Part shown: piece by piece, positions 41,998 to 51,785 of the stretch
Layout: each line of letters starts with the position of its first letter
Position numbering within the stretch: the first letter of the stretch is position 1
Translations under genes and position numbers: made by a program
The notes under the pieces: model-generated
What the model was told of the DNA's origin: nothing
What the model saw: the letters and a program-made list of their open reading frames with translations, nothing else
Databases searched by the model: none
Source: UBA4416 sp020846025
GTDB lineage: Bacteria; Bacteroidota; Bacteroidia; B-17B0; Aurantibacillaceae
Length of the DNA stretch: 64,000 nt
NCBI GenBank assembly: GCA_963169295.1
Contig: CAUJDD010000025.1
Span: 29,114-93,113, forward strand
Direction: 5' to 3'

Positions 41998-43419
41998 ATG
42001 AACAAAACGCTACAAACTATAAAATATATTTTAGCCGATTTTTTATCAGCTTGTTTAGCGTGGAGTATCTTTTACTTATATCGTAAATTTTATATTGAAC
42101 CCGAAAAATTTGGCATCTTACCCAAACAAGTTTTTGATAGGCAATATATTTTAGGAATGCTCATACTTCCTTTAGCATGGGTATTAGCTTACTATCTTAC
42201 TGGTTTTTATAAGAATAGTTATCGTAAATCAAGAATTAATGAAGTAATGCAAACTTTTGCCACTTCACTTATTGGAGTAACATTTATTTTCTTCTTTATA
42301 CTCTTAGATGATTTTGTTTACAACTACAAAGCCTACTACAAAGTATATACCGTTTTATTTGTACTTCATTTCTCAATTACTGTTCTTTTTAGATTTATTT
42401 TATCGAGTATAACCATTTATAAAATTAACCAAGGTAAAATTGGATTTAATACGGTTATTATAGGCAGTAATCAACGCGCATTAAAAATTTTTGAAGAAAT
42501 TACACAAAGCAGAAAAAGCTCAGGGAATCGATTTGTTGGTTTTATTCATCTTGATGAAAAAAATGGCTTCTCAGAACAACTTAAAAAACAACTCCCTCAT
42601 TTAGGTGAATTTAAAGATTTAAAAGCTATTGTAAATACGCATCAAGTAGAAGAAATTATTATCGCCATTGAATCTTGGGAACATGAATACCTTGAAAAAA
42701 TAATAAACGAACTAAACGATTACGAAGCCACTATAAAAATTATACCTGATATGTACGATATCTTATCAGGACAAGTTAAAATGGATTCGATCTCTGAAAC
42801 TGCTTTAATAGTTATTAATAAACAAGTTATGCCTAATTGGCAACAGGCTGTAAAACGTTTTATTGATGTAAGTGCATCATTATTTGTGTTAATTGTTTTT
42901 AGTTGGTTATACTTCATTCTTATTATTTTAGTCAAAATTACATCGAAAGGTCCTGCATTTTTTAAACAAGAACGCATCGGTAAAGATGGGAAACCATTTA
43001 AAATTATAAAATTTAGAACCATGTATATAGATGCTGAAAAAATGGGGCCGGCATTATCTAAAGAAAATGACCCACGGATTACTAAACTAGGAAAATTCTT
43101 ACGTAAAGTTCGTCTTGATGAAATTCCTCAATTTTACAACGTCATAAAAGGCGATATGAGTTTAGTAGGCCCTCGCCCCGAGAGACAATACTATATTGAT
43201 CAAATTATTTTAAAAGCCCCTCATTATGTTCATTTACATCGAGTAAGACCTGGAATAACTGGTTATGGTCAGGTAAAATATGGCTATGCCGAAAACATTG
43301 ATCAAATGGTATCTCGAGTTAAATTTGATTTATTATACATAGAAAACATGAGTCTTGTGATTGATTTTAAAATTCTCATTCACACAATTTTAATTGTAAT
43401 TCAAGGACGTGGTAAATAA
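41998..43419 (+). CDS. Exopolysaccharide polyprenyl glycosylphosphotransferase (bacterial sugar transferase)
   Basis: Initiates glycan assembly by moving a sugar phosphate from a UDP-sugar to undecaprenyl phosphate. The N-terminal half has four transmembrane helices and a Rossmann-like CoA-binding fold (FNTVIIGSNQRALKIFEEI). After a fifth helix (ASLFVLIVFSWLYFILIILV), the catalytic domain shows KITSKGPAFFKQERIGKDGKPF, IIKFRTMYIDAE, then LGKFLRKVRLDEIPQFYNV and SLVGPRPERQYY. The arrangement is WbaP/WcaJ-like; length is 473 aa. It could start the polysaccharide whose sugars are made at 1-9.5 kb. Confidence 0.93.
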   Translation: MNKTLQTIKYILADFLSACLAWSIFYLYRKFYIEPEKFGILPKQVFDRQYILGMLILPLAWVLAYYLTGFYKNSYRKSRINEVMQTFATSLIGVTFIFFFILLDDFVYNYKAYYKVYTVLFVLHFSITVLFRFILSSITIYKINQGKIGFNTVIIGSNQRALKIFEEITQSRKSSGNRFVGFIHLDEKNGFSEQLKKQLPHLGEFKDLKAIVNTHQVEEIIIAIESWEHEYLEKIINELNDYEATIKIIPDMYDILSGQVKMDSISETALIVINKQVMPNWQQAVKRFIDVSASLFVLIVFSWLYFILIILVKITSKGPAFFKQERIGKDGKPFKIIKFRTMYIDAEKMGPALSKENDPRITKLGKFLRKVRLDEIPQFYNVIKGDMSLVGPRPERQYYIDQIILKAPHYVHLHRVRPGITGYGQVKYGYAENIDQMVSRVKFDLLYIENMSLVIDFKILIHTILIVIQGRGK

Positions 43420-43437
43420 TTTAAACTAAGTAGAAGA

Positions 43438-44502
43438 TTATTGCGACTTCACAAACTTTAAATTACAGGTTGATTCTGATGTAATTAACTGTAAAAAATA
43501 AATACCATTAGGAAAATCAGCACAATCTATTGTATATAAGCCTGAAAAAGACAATTTTCTGTTTTCTACAATTTCACCATTTATCGTCATTAATTTCATT
43601 TCTACATTCATGATATTTGGAGATAGCTCACTTACAATAGTTAATTGTTCATTGATTGGGTTTGGAAAAATTGAAAACTTGGATTTAAAAGTGTTTTCCT
43701 TAATAAAGACACTTACATCTTGTTGCCAAATACTATCTACCCATTGTGGATTATCAATAAAAGGATTTCGATTATGCTGGTAGCGATAATAAATAGTATC
43801 GTTACGCGCTATTTCTTTAGAACTAACCGGATCTTGATGATGCCACTGTAATAATACATTTACTTGCCATGGTAAAATAGTTGCTTTATTTGTTGCCGAT
43901 GAACTTGACCAACTGGCATCTTCAGTGTAATAACGTGTACTCATGTAAAAGTAACTACGAGCTAAATCACCTTTATAATCATCAATAGGCTCAAAAACGG
44001 TACCCGAGTATCCAAGATTGGAACATGGCCCTAACTTACTACCATTTAATGTAGTGTATGAAGCACTTGAAACATTCCCATACGGATAATTACTTCTAAT
44101 TCCATTTACCTTACCATCTGTTGGATAAATATGAAACATATCTGAAACAGGGCCTGAAACAGAATTAAACCAACTTTGTGGCCAACTATGCTCTCGATTG
44201 TAACAGTCACCTTCTACGCTATAACTTCCGCATTGATCCGTATTAAAAGTAAAACTATATGGAGGTGTACCGCTAGGAATATCGCTATAAATATCCCATA
44301 CCTTACCATTAGGTTTTCTATCAGTTTTTTGATAAGTATTCCATAATCCTGAATATGAAATGGTAGTATGATTTTTAATTATATTATATAAAGCTACTTT
44401 TAGTGGAAGCCCTGTCAAACCCTGAGCAGAATTATAATAACCTGCAGGAATTTGAGCTACACCAATTACTGATGAAATAATTAAAAAAAGAACCAATTTC
44501 AT
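43438..44502 (-). CDS. Secreted endonuclease I with type IX secretion sorting domain
   Basis: Exported nuclease of the endonuclease I (EndA/NucM) family. A signal peptide (1-16) is followed by the catalytic core: the metal and catalytic residues are in NREHSWPQSWF and DMFHIYPTDGKVNGIRSNYPYG, and the later NRNPFIDNPQWVDSIW is the typical end of the domain. The last 80 residues (FSIFPNPINEQLTI ... GIYFLQLITSESTCNLKFVKSQ) form a T9SS type A C-terminal sorting domain. The protein would be secreted by the type IX system, which implies that the cell has one elsewhere. It probably scavenges extracellular DNA or RNA. Confidence 0.9.
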   Translation of the reverse strand: MKLVLFLIISSVIGVAQIPAGYYNSAQGLTGLPLKVALYNIIKNHTTISYSGLWNTYQKTDRKPNGKVWDIYSDIPSGTPPYSFTFNTDQCGSYSVEGDCYNREHSWPQSWFNSVSGPVSDMFHIYPTDGKVNGIRSNYPYGNVSSASYTTLNGSKLGPCSNLGYSGTVFEPIDDYKGDLARSYFYMSTRYYTEDASWSSSSATNKATILPWQVNVLLQWHHQDPVSSKEIARNDTIYYRYQHNRNPFIDNPQWVDSIWQQDVSVFIKENTFKSKFSIFPNPINEQLTIVSELSPNIMNVEMKLMTINGEIVENRKLSFSGLYTIDCADFPNGIYFLQLITSESTCNLKFVKSQ

Positions 44503-44533
44503 TTGATTAATTAAAATATGAAAAAATACGTTT

Positions 44534-46252
44534 TTATGAAGTTTTTAATTTATTAATCTCTGCCACCACCAACTTTCTTTTTTCATTAAAGTCGTTTACT
44601 TTTTGTTTTTCGGCAGCAATTTTATCCTCCACTTCTTTCATTAATGGATTTGAACCTTTACTGCTTAATTTAAAGAAACCTAAATTATTATCGTACGTTT
44701 TTATTCTATTATTAATTTCATCTATTTGTTTCTTTAAATAATCTGATTCTTTCCTAAGTAATTGTTCAGGATTTTCGCTATTTACAAAGCGTTCTAACTT
44801 TGACTTAAATTGAAGCATAAATTTTTCATTAGTGCTTAAATTCAATTTCTCATACATTTCATCTAACTTATTATAAAATGCGTCGTTAATACGTTTTTTA
44901 TCTTTCATAGGTACTAGCCCCAAAGCATTCCAATCAGTTGAAAACTGTTTTAATGCCGCATAATTCGCATTTTGGTCATCGGAAAAAGTAAATTCATTCA
45001 ATTTAACTAAAAATGCTTCTTTAGCTTTTAAATTTTCTTCATAACCTGCATCTAGCGTTTCAAAATGTGCTTTCTTTGCATCAAAAAAATGATTACATGC
45101 TGATCGAAATTGGTTATACAACTTAGTTTCATCACCGCCAGCATGCGGTGTTTTTTTCCATTCTTCTTGTAATTTAATGAGCGCTAATCCTGTTTTTTGC
45201 CAATCTGTACTTTGGTTTAATTCATTAGCTTTAGCAATAAGAGCTTGTTTCTGTGCTTTAATGCTAGTCAGCTTTTCGTGATGGCCTTCAAAGAATATTT
45301 TTTTCTTATCAAAAAACGCATCGCAAGTATCTCTAAAATCTGCCCACAGTTTATCATTTTCTTTAGCGTGTGTTCTACCCACCGTTTTCCATTCGTTCTG
45401 AATAGTAATTAATTCATTAGTAAGGTTATTCCATACTGTTGCACTAGCGCTTTCCGACTTTGAAAGAATAGAAAGTGCTTTATTTAACAACTCGGTTTTA
45501 CTATTCAAGTTAGCCTCTTTCTCTTCTTCTATAGAGTTGTAATGTGATTTTAACTTAGAATACACTTCATCTAATGCTAAACGGTAACTGCCTTTAAGCT
45601 CATCCCATTTTTCATTTAATACGGGGCCTATTTCTTCCCAATCGTTTCTATAAACTTTTATCAAACGTTCAATTTCTTTAGCATTTGTAAGCTCTTTCAA
45701 CGAACGTAACTTTTCTAAAATTTCAGTTTTTAATTCATAATTACGCTTTAGATCATGCTCTTGTAGTTGTTTTGATAAATTAAGTTTATAATTAAACTCC
45801 TCAATAGCTCTGCTATATTCAGCTTGAATTTCTTTATATTTATGAGTAGAAACTGCTCCTGTATTTTTCCATTGTCCTTGTAATTCTACAAGCATCTTTA
45901 TAGCAGCACCTATATTTTCACTAACCTGACTAAGATCATTTATCTTTGCAATAATTTCTTTTCTAATAGTAAGATTTTTAGCTTGTTCAGTAGCTAATTT
46001 AGCATCTTCCTCTTTTTTTCTTTTTTCAAATTTTTCAAAAAGATCTGCTATTCTGATATCATCAACAGACTTAGCGTACTCAAATTCTTTGGCTTTATTT
46101 CCATCATCAACAAACTCTTGTTTAGCCTTCTCAAATTCAATTGTCCAAGCTTTTTGATACTCTTTTTGCAGAGTGCGCATACGGTTAGCAACAGCACTAA
46201 CTTCAGTTTGCTGAAGCATTTCTTCTAATTGTGCAATAATGTTCTGTTTCAT
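44534..46252 (-). CDS. DUF349 repeat protein
   Basis: A 572-aa cytoplasmic, highly helical and charged protein made of five DUF349 units. Each unit repeats a pattern of a hydrophobic residue, three residues and a tryptophan, as in LVELQGQWKNTG, LIKVYRNDWEEIG, LITIQNEWKTVG, LIKLQEEWKKTP and LKQFSTDWNALG, followed by a helix with F/L-rich positions ending in F-x-x-x-L. C-terminal coiled coil follows. DUF349 proteins occur across Bacteroidota and Proteobacteria; their function is unknown. The gene is monocistronic. Confidence 0.88.
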   Translation of the reverse strand: MKQNIIAQLEEMLQQTEVSAVANRMRTLQKEYQKAWTIEFEKAKQEFVDDGNKAKEFEYAKSVDDIRIADLFEKFEKRKKEEDAKLATEQAKNLTIRKEIIAKINDLSQVSENIGAAIKMLVELQGQWKNTGAVSTHKYKEIQAEYSRAIEEFNYKLNLSKQLQEHDLKRNYELKTEILEKLRSLKELTNAKEIERLIKVYRNDWEEIGPVLNEKWDELKGSYRLALDEVYSKLKSHYNSIEEEKEANLNSKTELLNKALSILSKSESASATVWNNLTNELITIQNEWKTVGRTHAKENDKLWADFRDTCDAFFDKKKIFFEGHHEKLTSIKAQKQALIAKANELNQSTDWQKTGLALIKLQEEWKKTPHAGGDETKLYNQFRSACNHFFDAKKAHFETLDAGYEENLKAKEAFLVKLNEFTFSDDQNANYAALKQFSTDWNALGLVPMKDKKRINDAFYNKLDEMYEKLNLSTNEKFMLQFKSKLERFVNSENPEQLLRKESDYLKKQIDEINNRIKTYDNNLGFFKLSSKGSNPLMKEVEDKIAAEKQKVNDFNEKRKLVVAEINKLKTS

Positions 46253-46378
46253 TTCAACTTTATATAGAATCGTGTTATTTTAACCAAAAATAACCCAAAT
46301 ATTTATTTAAAGGAAATGAGTAACCTGTTTTTTTATTAGATAAATAGTTTAAATTTGAGCAGTAAATGTTGTTGTATC

Positions 46379-47095
46379 TTAAAAATTAGGTTTTAGTAAA
46401 TATTTACTATAAAAATCAACAATATGTTTTACGGCTTCATCAGCAGTATCAACTATTTTAAATAGGTTTAAGTCATCAGGACTAATATTATGTTCTTGTT
46501 CTAACATCACAGTTTTAATCCAGTTAATAAATCCACACCAATATTCAGAACCTACAAGAACTACTGGAAATTCAGCGATTTTGTGAGTTTGAACAAGGGT
46601 TAAAGATTCGAATAATTCATCTATGGTACCAAATCCCCCTGGCATACCAATAAAGCCTTGGGAGTATTTTAAAAAGATGGTCTTACGAACAAAGAAGTAA
46701 TTAAAATCTAAACTCTTATCTCTATCAATAAAATCATTTGGCTTTTGTTCAAAAGGTAAATCAATATTTAACCCAACCGAGTGTCCATTACCTCGTTTTG
46801 CACCTTTATTAGCGGCTTCCATAATACCTGGCCCCCCACCAGTAATAATTCCATAACCATGTTGCGTTAATTTATAGGCAATTTCTTCGGCTAAAAGATA
46901 ATATTTATTGTCAGGTTTAGTTCGAGCCGAGCCAAAGATTGATACACAAGGGCCTATTTGTTGCATTTTTTCAAAACCATTTACAAATTCACTCATAATT
47001 TTAAAAATATGCCAACTATCTGATGCTTTTACATTATTCCAATCTTTAGGTGCAAATGCTTTACGTATTTTTTCTTCTTTTTTATCTTGTGTCAT
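46379..47095 (-). CDS. LOG-family protein (TIGR00730; putative nucleotide 5'-monophosphate phosphoribohydrolase)
   Basis: A 238-aa Rossmann-fold protein of the LOG (formerly lysine decarboxylase-like) family. The active-site blocks are YGIITGGGPGIMEAANKGA and PGGFGTIDELFE, the LOG signature. In plants and some bacteria, LOG enzymes cleave ribose phosphate from N6-modified AMP. The natural substrate in Bacteroidota is uncertain. It is downstream of the amidase gene on the same strand (15 bases) and could be in the same transcript. Confidence 0.92.
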   Translation of the reverse strand: MTQDKKEEKIRKAFAPKDWNNVKASDSWHIFKIMSEFVNGFEKMQQIGPCVSIFGSARTKPDNKYYLLAEEIAYKLTQHGYGIITGGGPGIMEAANKGAKRGNGHSVGLNIDLPFEQKPNDFIDRDKSLDFNYFFVRKTIFLKYSQGFIGMPGGFGTIDELFESLTLVQTHKIAEFPVVLVGSEYWCGFINWIKTVMLEQEHNISPDDLNLFKIVDTADEAVKHIVDFYSKYLLKPNF

Positions 47096-47109
47096 AATAA
47101 AATATTAAA

Positions 47110-48810
47110 TTATTGTTCAACTATTTTTCGTGCCTCGTTAATATCCATACGTTTCCCGTCTTTAAATGCAGCTACAAAACAATCTTTGTAACCCAACTCC
47201 CTTAACTTATTTTGTTGTTTTACAGCATCTTGCATATTTTTATATGAACCAGAAGTGTACTTAAAAATAGAACCCACTTTATAAAACCACACATCATTTA
47301 CGTTTGGAAATTTTGTTTTTACATCTACTTCGTTTTCTAAAGTTGCAAATTGAACTTTAAATTCTATTCGATTTTTATTTTCATCAATTTTAATTGAATT
47401 TTGTTTTAAACTATCTTGTTTTGCAATTTCAGCTTGTTGTTCTTTTAAAATCTTATTAATTTCTTTTATCTTTTTATCGGCTAATTGTTTATCAGGCACA
47501 TCTATATTGTAAGCTTTTTGATACATTTCTAAAGCTTCGTTATATTTTTTGTTTTTTAACTGTACTTCGGCTAAGGCAATCAGTTGGTTATATTTTTTAT
47601 CTATATTGTGTTTTTGTTGAGCAGATGCTATTGAATCAGCCTTGTTTTTTTTAAGTGCTTCTTCTTTTGCTTTTTGTTCTGCTTTTTCTTTAGCAATTGC
47701 CTCATTACGTTCCTTTTCTTTAATTTTAGCTTCGGCCTCAGCAATTATCTTTTTTTCGTTTTCATTATCATCTTCAATTTTACTCGAATCAATTTTATCT
47801 GTTGCTATATTTTCTGATTTTGAATCGTTTTCCATTACTGCATTTTCTTTAGAAACACTGTATTTCTCCTGTGGTAATGGCACTTGATTTTCAATTTCAT
47901 CATTATAGATTTTCTTTACGCCTTCTTGTTCATCTTTATAATACCTAAAAGCCCTAAATAAACAAGCTGCAATATATGTTTGCCCTTTGTCCGACCCTAA
48001 AAACTTTTCTTCTTCAGGATTTGTTAAGTAGCCTATTTCTGTTAATACACTCGGCATAGATGTTCGCCATAATACCCAGATACTTTGGCGGTGTACGCCT
48101 TTATCTAACCTACCCGCTTTTTTAGAATATTGCTCCTGAATTTTTAAGGCAAGCCCAGCGCTTTGTATAACATAACTTGATGTGTAATTACTCATTATGA
48201 TATAACTTTCTTCACTATTTGGGTCAAATCCTTGATACTTGGACTCGTAATTATCTTCTAATAACATTGCTGAGTTCTCACGTTGTGCCACCTTCATTTT
48301 TCCCTCCTCATTTTTTAATCCCATCACATAAGTTTCAGAACCATAAGGTTCTGGATTCACAGTTTCAACAACAATTAATTTACCTTTAGAGTTTTTAAAA
48401 GTTTTAGGGCGCATTTTTCCTGTTTTTTTATCTTTAATCATCACAGGTTTACCAGCTGCATTACAATGTATGGATATAAACAAATCGGCATTATTATCAT
48501 TAGCTATTTTGGCTCTATCTTCTAACTCTACAAATACATCGGTTGTTCGGGTATAAATCACTTTTACATCTTTAAAGTGTTCTTTTATTAATTTCCCAAA
48601 TTTAAGAGCCACAGCTAATGCAACTTCTTTCTCTTTACAACTTACGCCATTACAGCCAGGGTCTTTACCACCATGTCCAGGATCAATAACAATAGTTTTA
48701 ACCTTTCGTTTTGGGTCTTGCTTAGGTACATGAAACGAAGAAAAAACAAGCACTAACAAAACTTGTGAAACTAAAAGCGATATAAAAAATTTATATTTTT
48801 TTACAATCAT
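47110..48810 (-). CDS. N-acetylmuramoyl-L-alanine amidase with TPR-like and SPOR-like C-terminal region
   Basis: Exported Zn amidase that cuts septal or side-wall peptidoglycan. After a signal anchor (FFISLLVSQVLLVLVFSSF) the Amidase_3 domain begins at VKTIVIDPGHGGKDPGC (zinc His), continues through KEKEVALAVALKFG (zinc Glu) and LFISIHCNA (zinc His), and ends with VLTEIGYLTNPEE (catalytic Glu). Between the two halves is an insert of about 60 residues rich in Lys/Gly. A long charged coiled coil (about 350-400), a TPR-like pair (LAEVQLKNKKYNEALEMYQKAY) and a SPOR-like end (EFKVQFATLENEVD, FKYTSGSYKNMQDAVKQQNKLRELGYKDCFVAAFKDG) follow, which should bind denuded glycan at division sites. It is divergent from lptD, an arrangement I associate with this phylum. 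Confidence 0.92.
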   Translation of the reverse strand: MIVKKYKFFISLLVSQVLLVLVFSSFHVPKQDPKRKVKTIVIDPGHGGKDPGCNGVSCKEKEVALAVALKFGKLIKEHFKDVKVIYTRTTDVFVELEDRAKIANDNNADLFISIHCNAAGKPVMIKDKKTGKMRPKTFKNSKGKLIVVETVNPEPYGSETYVMGLKNEEGKMKVAQRENSAMLLEDNYESKYQGFDPNSEESYIIMSNYTSSYVIQSAGLALKIQEQYSKKAGRLDKGVHRQSIWVLWRTSMPSVLTEIGYLTNPEEEKFLGSDKGQTYIAACLFRAFRYYKDEQEGVKKIYNDEIENQVPLPQEKYSVSKENAVMENDSKSENIATDKIDSSKIEDDNENEKKIIAEAEAKIKEKERNEAIAKEKAEQKAKEEALKKNKADSIASAQQKHNIDKKYNQLIALAEVQLKNKKYNEALEMYQKAYNIDVPDKQLADKKIKEINKILKEQQAEIAKQDSLKQNSIKIDENKNRIEFKVQFATLENEVDVKTKFPNVNDVWFYKVGSIFKYTSGSYKNMQDAVKQQNKLRELGYKDCFVAAFKDGKRMDINEARKIVEQ

Positions 48811-48848
48811 ATCTTAATAAAAAACTACCAACAATTAACAGTAATTGT

Positions 48849-48856
48849 TAGTTTTG
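48849..48856 (+). promoter_or_regulatory. Putative -7 promoter box upstream of lptD
   Basis: TAGTTTTG matches TAnnTTTG. It adjoins a short perfect inverted repeat (AACAATTA ... TAATTGTT, 48830-48849) that could be a regulator site shared by lptD and the divergent amidase. The predicted transcript start near 48862 is before the first possible lptD codons. Confidence 0.35.
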
Positions 48857-48926
48857 TAAGTTCAGGTAAATTTAGCTTCAAGTCAATATTAATACTGTTA
48901 AACATATATTTTTTATACCCTTATTA

Positions 48927-51521
48927 TTGTTAATAAGTACGAATTCATTTTTAGCACAATCTGACCTGAGAATAGAAAACACTAAAACCGTAAACACTCC
49001 TACAAATTCTATCCCAACAGACAGTCGTGCTAAAAATCTTCAAACTCCTCCCCTTGTTATTAAGGATAGTACTCAAACTGTAACGGTAGATACATTAGAT
49101 ACTGAAGATAGTGAACCTCTTGAACATCCTATTGAATATAACGCTAGAGACTCCATAAGATACGAAACTAAAGGACAAAAAATTTTCTTATTTGGTGATG
49201 GAAGGGTTAAGTATGACGGTATGGATATGAAAGCCGAATTTATTGAGATTGATAATGAAAAAAATACCCTTACAGCCTTTGGAAAGACAGATAGTTTAGG
49301 TAAAGAAACAGGAACACCCGTTTTTAATGATGGCTCACAAGAGGTGATGGCCCGAAAAATTGTATATAACCTTAAAACTAAAAAAGGAAAAATTTATGAC
49401 ATTAAAACCAAAGAAGGTGAACTCATCTTAAAAGGAAGAGAAGTAAAAAAAGACAGTAATAATGTAGTTTATATGAAAAACCTCGAATGTATTCCATGTA
49501 AATTTGAAGATTCGAGAACCATATTTAAAGCTAAAAAAGCCAAAATAATCCCTGATGATAAAATTGTAACAGGACCAATGTATCTTGAAGTTGGGGGCGT
49601 ACCTACTCCATTAGGATTACCTTTTGGTTTTTTTCCAAACACCAAAAAACGCCACTCAGGATTATTAATTCCTTTTTATGGTAATAGCGATGCACTCGGA
49701 TTTTATTTAAAAGACGGTGGATTTTACTGGGGAATAAGTGATAAAACCGATATGACCATAAGAGGAGATATTTACGGTAATGGAAGTTGGGGTTTACGTA
49801 CATTTAATAATTATGATATTAATTATAAAAGTAGTGGTTCTGTTGCTTTAGGTTATTCCGAATTTAGGAGTGGTGAGAGAGAAATACCTAGTACGTATGG
49901 TAAACAAAAAGATATTTCCATAACTTGGAGGCATCAACAAGATCAAAAATTTAACCCAACGATTAGATTTAGCAGTGATGTTAATATAAGAACATCAAGG
50001 TATAATAAATATAATGCTTTAAATACTGGGCAATATCTTACTAATACATTTCAATCAAACATTAATTTTTCAAAAACATTTAAGGTTGGAGTACTTTCAC
50101 TAAACGCAAGGCACGACCAAAATACGCAAACTAAGCGTATGAACATATCTTTTCCAGAGTTAACCTTTAATGTGAATCGTTTTTATCCATTCAAAAACGA
50201 AAAAAGGATTAAACAAAATCCAATAGATAAAATTGGTATGAGTTATTTACTTGAAGCACGCAACACATTATCAGGAGCAGACACATCCATATTTAAAGGA
50301 AATATTGGTGACAGCTTAAAATATGGTTTTAGGCATACGCTACCTATATCAACCAACATCACATTATTAAAATATTTTACTTTAACACCTGCACTGAATC
50401 TTAGTGCTGTAATGTACACTAAAACAACTCAAAAAGAATTGGATGTAGCAAACAATCGAATTGTAAGTTCAACCAATAAAAATTTTAAAACTGGTTATGA
50501 TGCTAATTTCAATTCTTCGTTAAGTACCAAACTATTTATGGATTACATTTTTAAATCCAAACAAGTAAAACAAATTAGGCATTTATTAATTCCTACACTT
50601 GCCTATACCTATCGTCCGGATTTTGGCGAACAACAATATGGTTTTTGGAAAGATGTAATAACAGATACTGTAAATAAACTTAAAACACGATACTCTATTT
50701 TTGAGAATGGATTGTTTGGTGGGCCAGGAATAGGAGAACAAAACACCTTAAGCTTAAACTTAAATAATAACCTTGAAGCAAAAGTTAGAAAAAGAACTGA
50801 TACTGGTTCAGTGTATCAAAAAATCACCCTTTTACAAAATCTTACATTTAATGGCTCGTATAACTTTGCTGCTGATAGCTTTAATTTAAGTAACATTAGT
50901 ATGACAGGTAGAACAAAAATTTGGAAATATTTTGACCTCGTATTTGGTTCTACATTCGATCCATATTATTCAACTATCTTAACCAATACACTAACCAATA
51001 CAGAATATGCATATAGAAGCAGTCAATATTCTGCTAATGTAAATGGCAAACTACTCAACTTTTATTCTGGAAACATAGCCATAAATGCTTCTTTTAGTTC
51101 GAGTAATTTAACAATGCGTCAAAAAAAGCCAGATTTAACAAATGGTGCTGAACGACAAGCGACTCCTACTAATACTTTACAAGCACAAGAGAAATTACCG
51201 TGGACATTAAACATTTATTATAACATTAATTACACTAAAGTTTTAAATAAGATTAAAGATATTCAAACTCTTAACTTTAGTGGCGATATTGCTGTTACTA
51301 AATATTGGAAATTGGGATTAACAAGTGGATACGATTTTACAAATAGAAATTTAAGTTACACGAGTGTAAATATTTATCGTGATTTAAAATGCTGGGAAGC
51401 CAGAATTGATTGGGTACCATTTGGATTTAGAAAAAGTTATAACTTAACGATAAATTTAAAAACCAGTATGCTAAGCGATGTGAAAATACCACGTCAAAGG
51501 CAATGGTATGATAATTTTTAA
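48927..51521 (+). CDS. lptD: LptD-like LPS assembly outer-membrane protein
   Basis: Inserts LPS into the outer leaflet. An N-terminal OstA/jelly-roll domain (about residues 50-200: IRYETKGQKIFLFGDGRVKYDGMDMKAEFIEIDNEKNTL, then YNLKTKKGKIYD) precedes a long barrel region rich in alternating strands and ending in DVKIPRQRQWYDNF. Length and order fit Bacteroidota LptD. The conventional start is TTG 48927, giving only a 12-residue leader. Reading further up in frame, a proper signal peptide appears (KHIFFIPLLLLISTNSFLAQS), but the codons before it offer no ATG, GTG or TTG, only ATT at 48888 in a frame open from 48876. The true start is probably upstream, so the N-terminus is uncertain. Confidence 0.9.
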   Translation: MLISTNSFLAQSDLRIENTKTVNTPTNSIPTDSRAKNLQTPPLVIKDSTQTVTVDTLDTEDSEPLEHPIEYNARDSIRYETKGQKIFLFGDGRVKYDGMDMKAEFIEIDNEKNTLTAFGKTDSLGKETGTPVFNDGSQEVMARKIVYNLKTKKGKIYDIKTKEGELILKGREVKKDSNNVVYMKNLECIPCKFEDSRTIFKAKKAKIIPDDKIVTGPMYLEVGGVPTPLGLPFGFFPNTKKRHSGLLIPFYGNSDALGFYLKDGGFYWGISDKTDMTIRGDIYGNGSWGLRTFNNYDINYKSSGSVALGYSEFRSGEREIPSTYGKQKDISITWRHQQDQKFNPTIRFSSDVNIRTSRYNKYNALNTGQYLTNTFQSNINFSKTFKVGVLSLNARHDQNTQTKRMNISFPELTFNVNRFYPFKNEKRIKQNPIDKIGMSYLLEARNTLSGADTSIFKGNIGDSLKYGFRHTLPISTNITLLKYFTLTPALNLSAVMYTKTTQKELDVANNRIVSSTNKNFKTGYDANFNSSLSTKLFMDYIFKSKQVKQIRHLLIPTLAYTYRPDFGEQQYGFWKDVITDTVNKLKTRYSIFENGLFGGPGIGEQNTLSLNLNNNLEAKVRKRTDTGSVYQKITLLQNLTFNGSYNFAADSFNLSNISMTGRTKIWKYFDLVFGSTFDPYYSTILTNTLTNTEYAYRSSQYSANVNGKLLNFYSGNIAINASFSSSNLTMRQKKPDLTNGAERQATPTNTLQAQEKLPWTLNIYYNINYTKVLNKIKDIQTLNFSGDIAVTKYWKLGLTSGYDFTNRNLSYTSVNIYRDLKCWEARIDWVPFGFRKSYNLTINLKTSMLSDVKIPRQRQWYDNF

Positions 51522-51773
51522 AGAATACTAACAATATTCTAGGATTCTTTCTTCATTACATATCTTAACTTTACTTGCTAAATTAAGAATTCTTGATATC
51601 GGCAAGAATTTTTGATAAATTCTGCAAACAATAACAATATTAAACATTAATAAATAAGAATTTACATAAGTTTTTCATATTATCATGATTTGATGTTTAT
51701 GCTTTTAAAATAAAACAAACTATATTTCTAACCATATTTTTTAGAAAAAAAGGACTGTATTAAGCTAAAACGT

Positions 51774-51781
51774 TATATTTG
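51774..51781 (+). promoter_or_regulatory. Putative -7 promoter box of the chain-length/ligase operon, suggesting a leaderless transcript
   Basis: TATATTTG is a perfect TAnnTTTG match ending four bases before the ATG at 51786. Transcription from it would start at or within a base of the start codon. No -33 TTTG is found at standard spacing. The rest of this 264-base gap is AT-rich with no gene that I can support. Confidence 0.45.
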
Positions 51782-51785
51782 CTTA

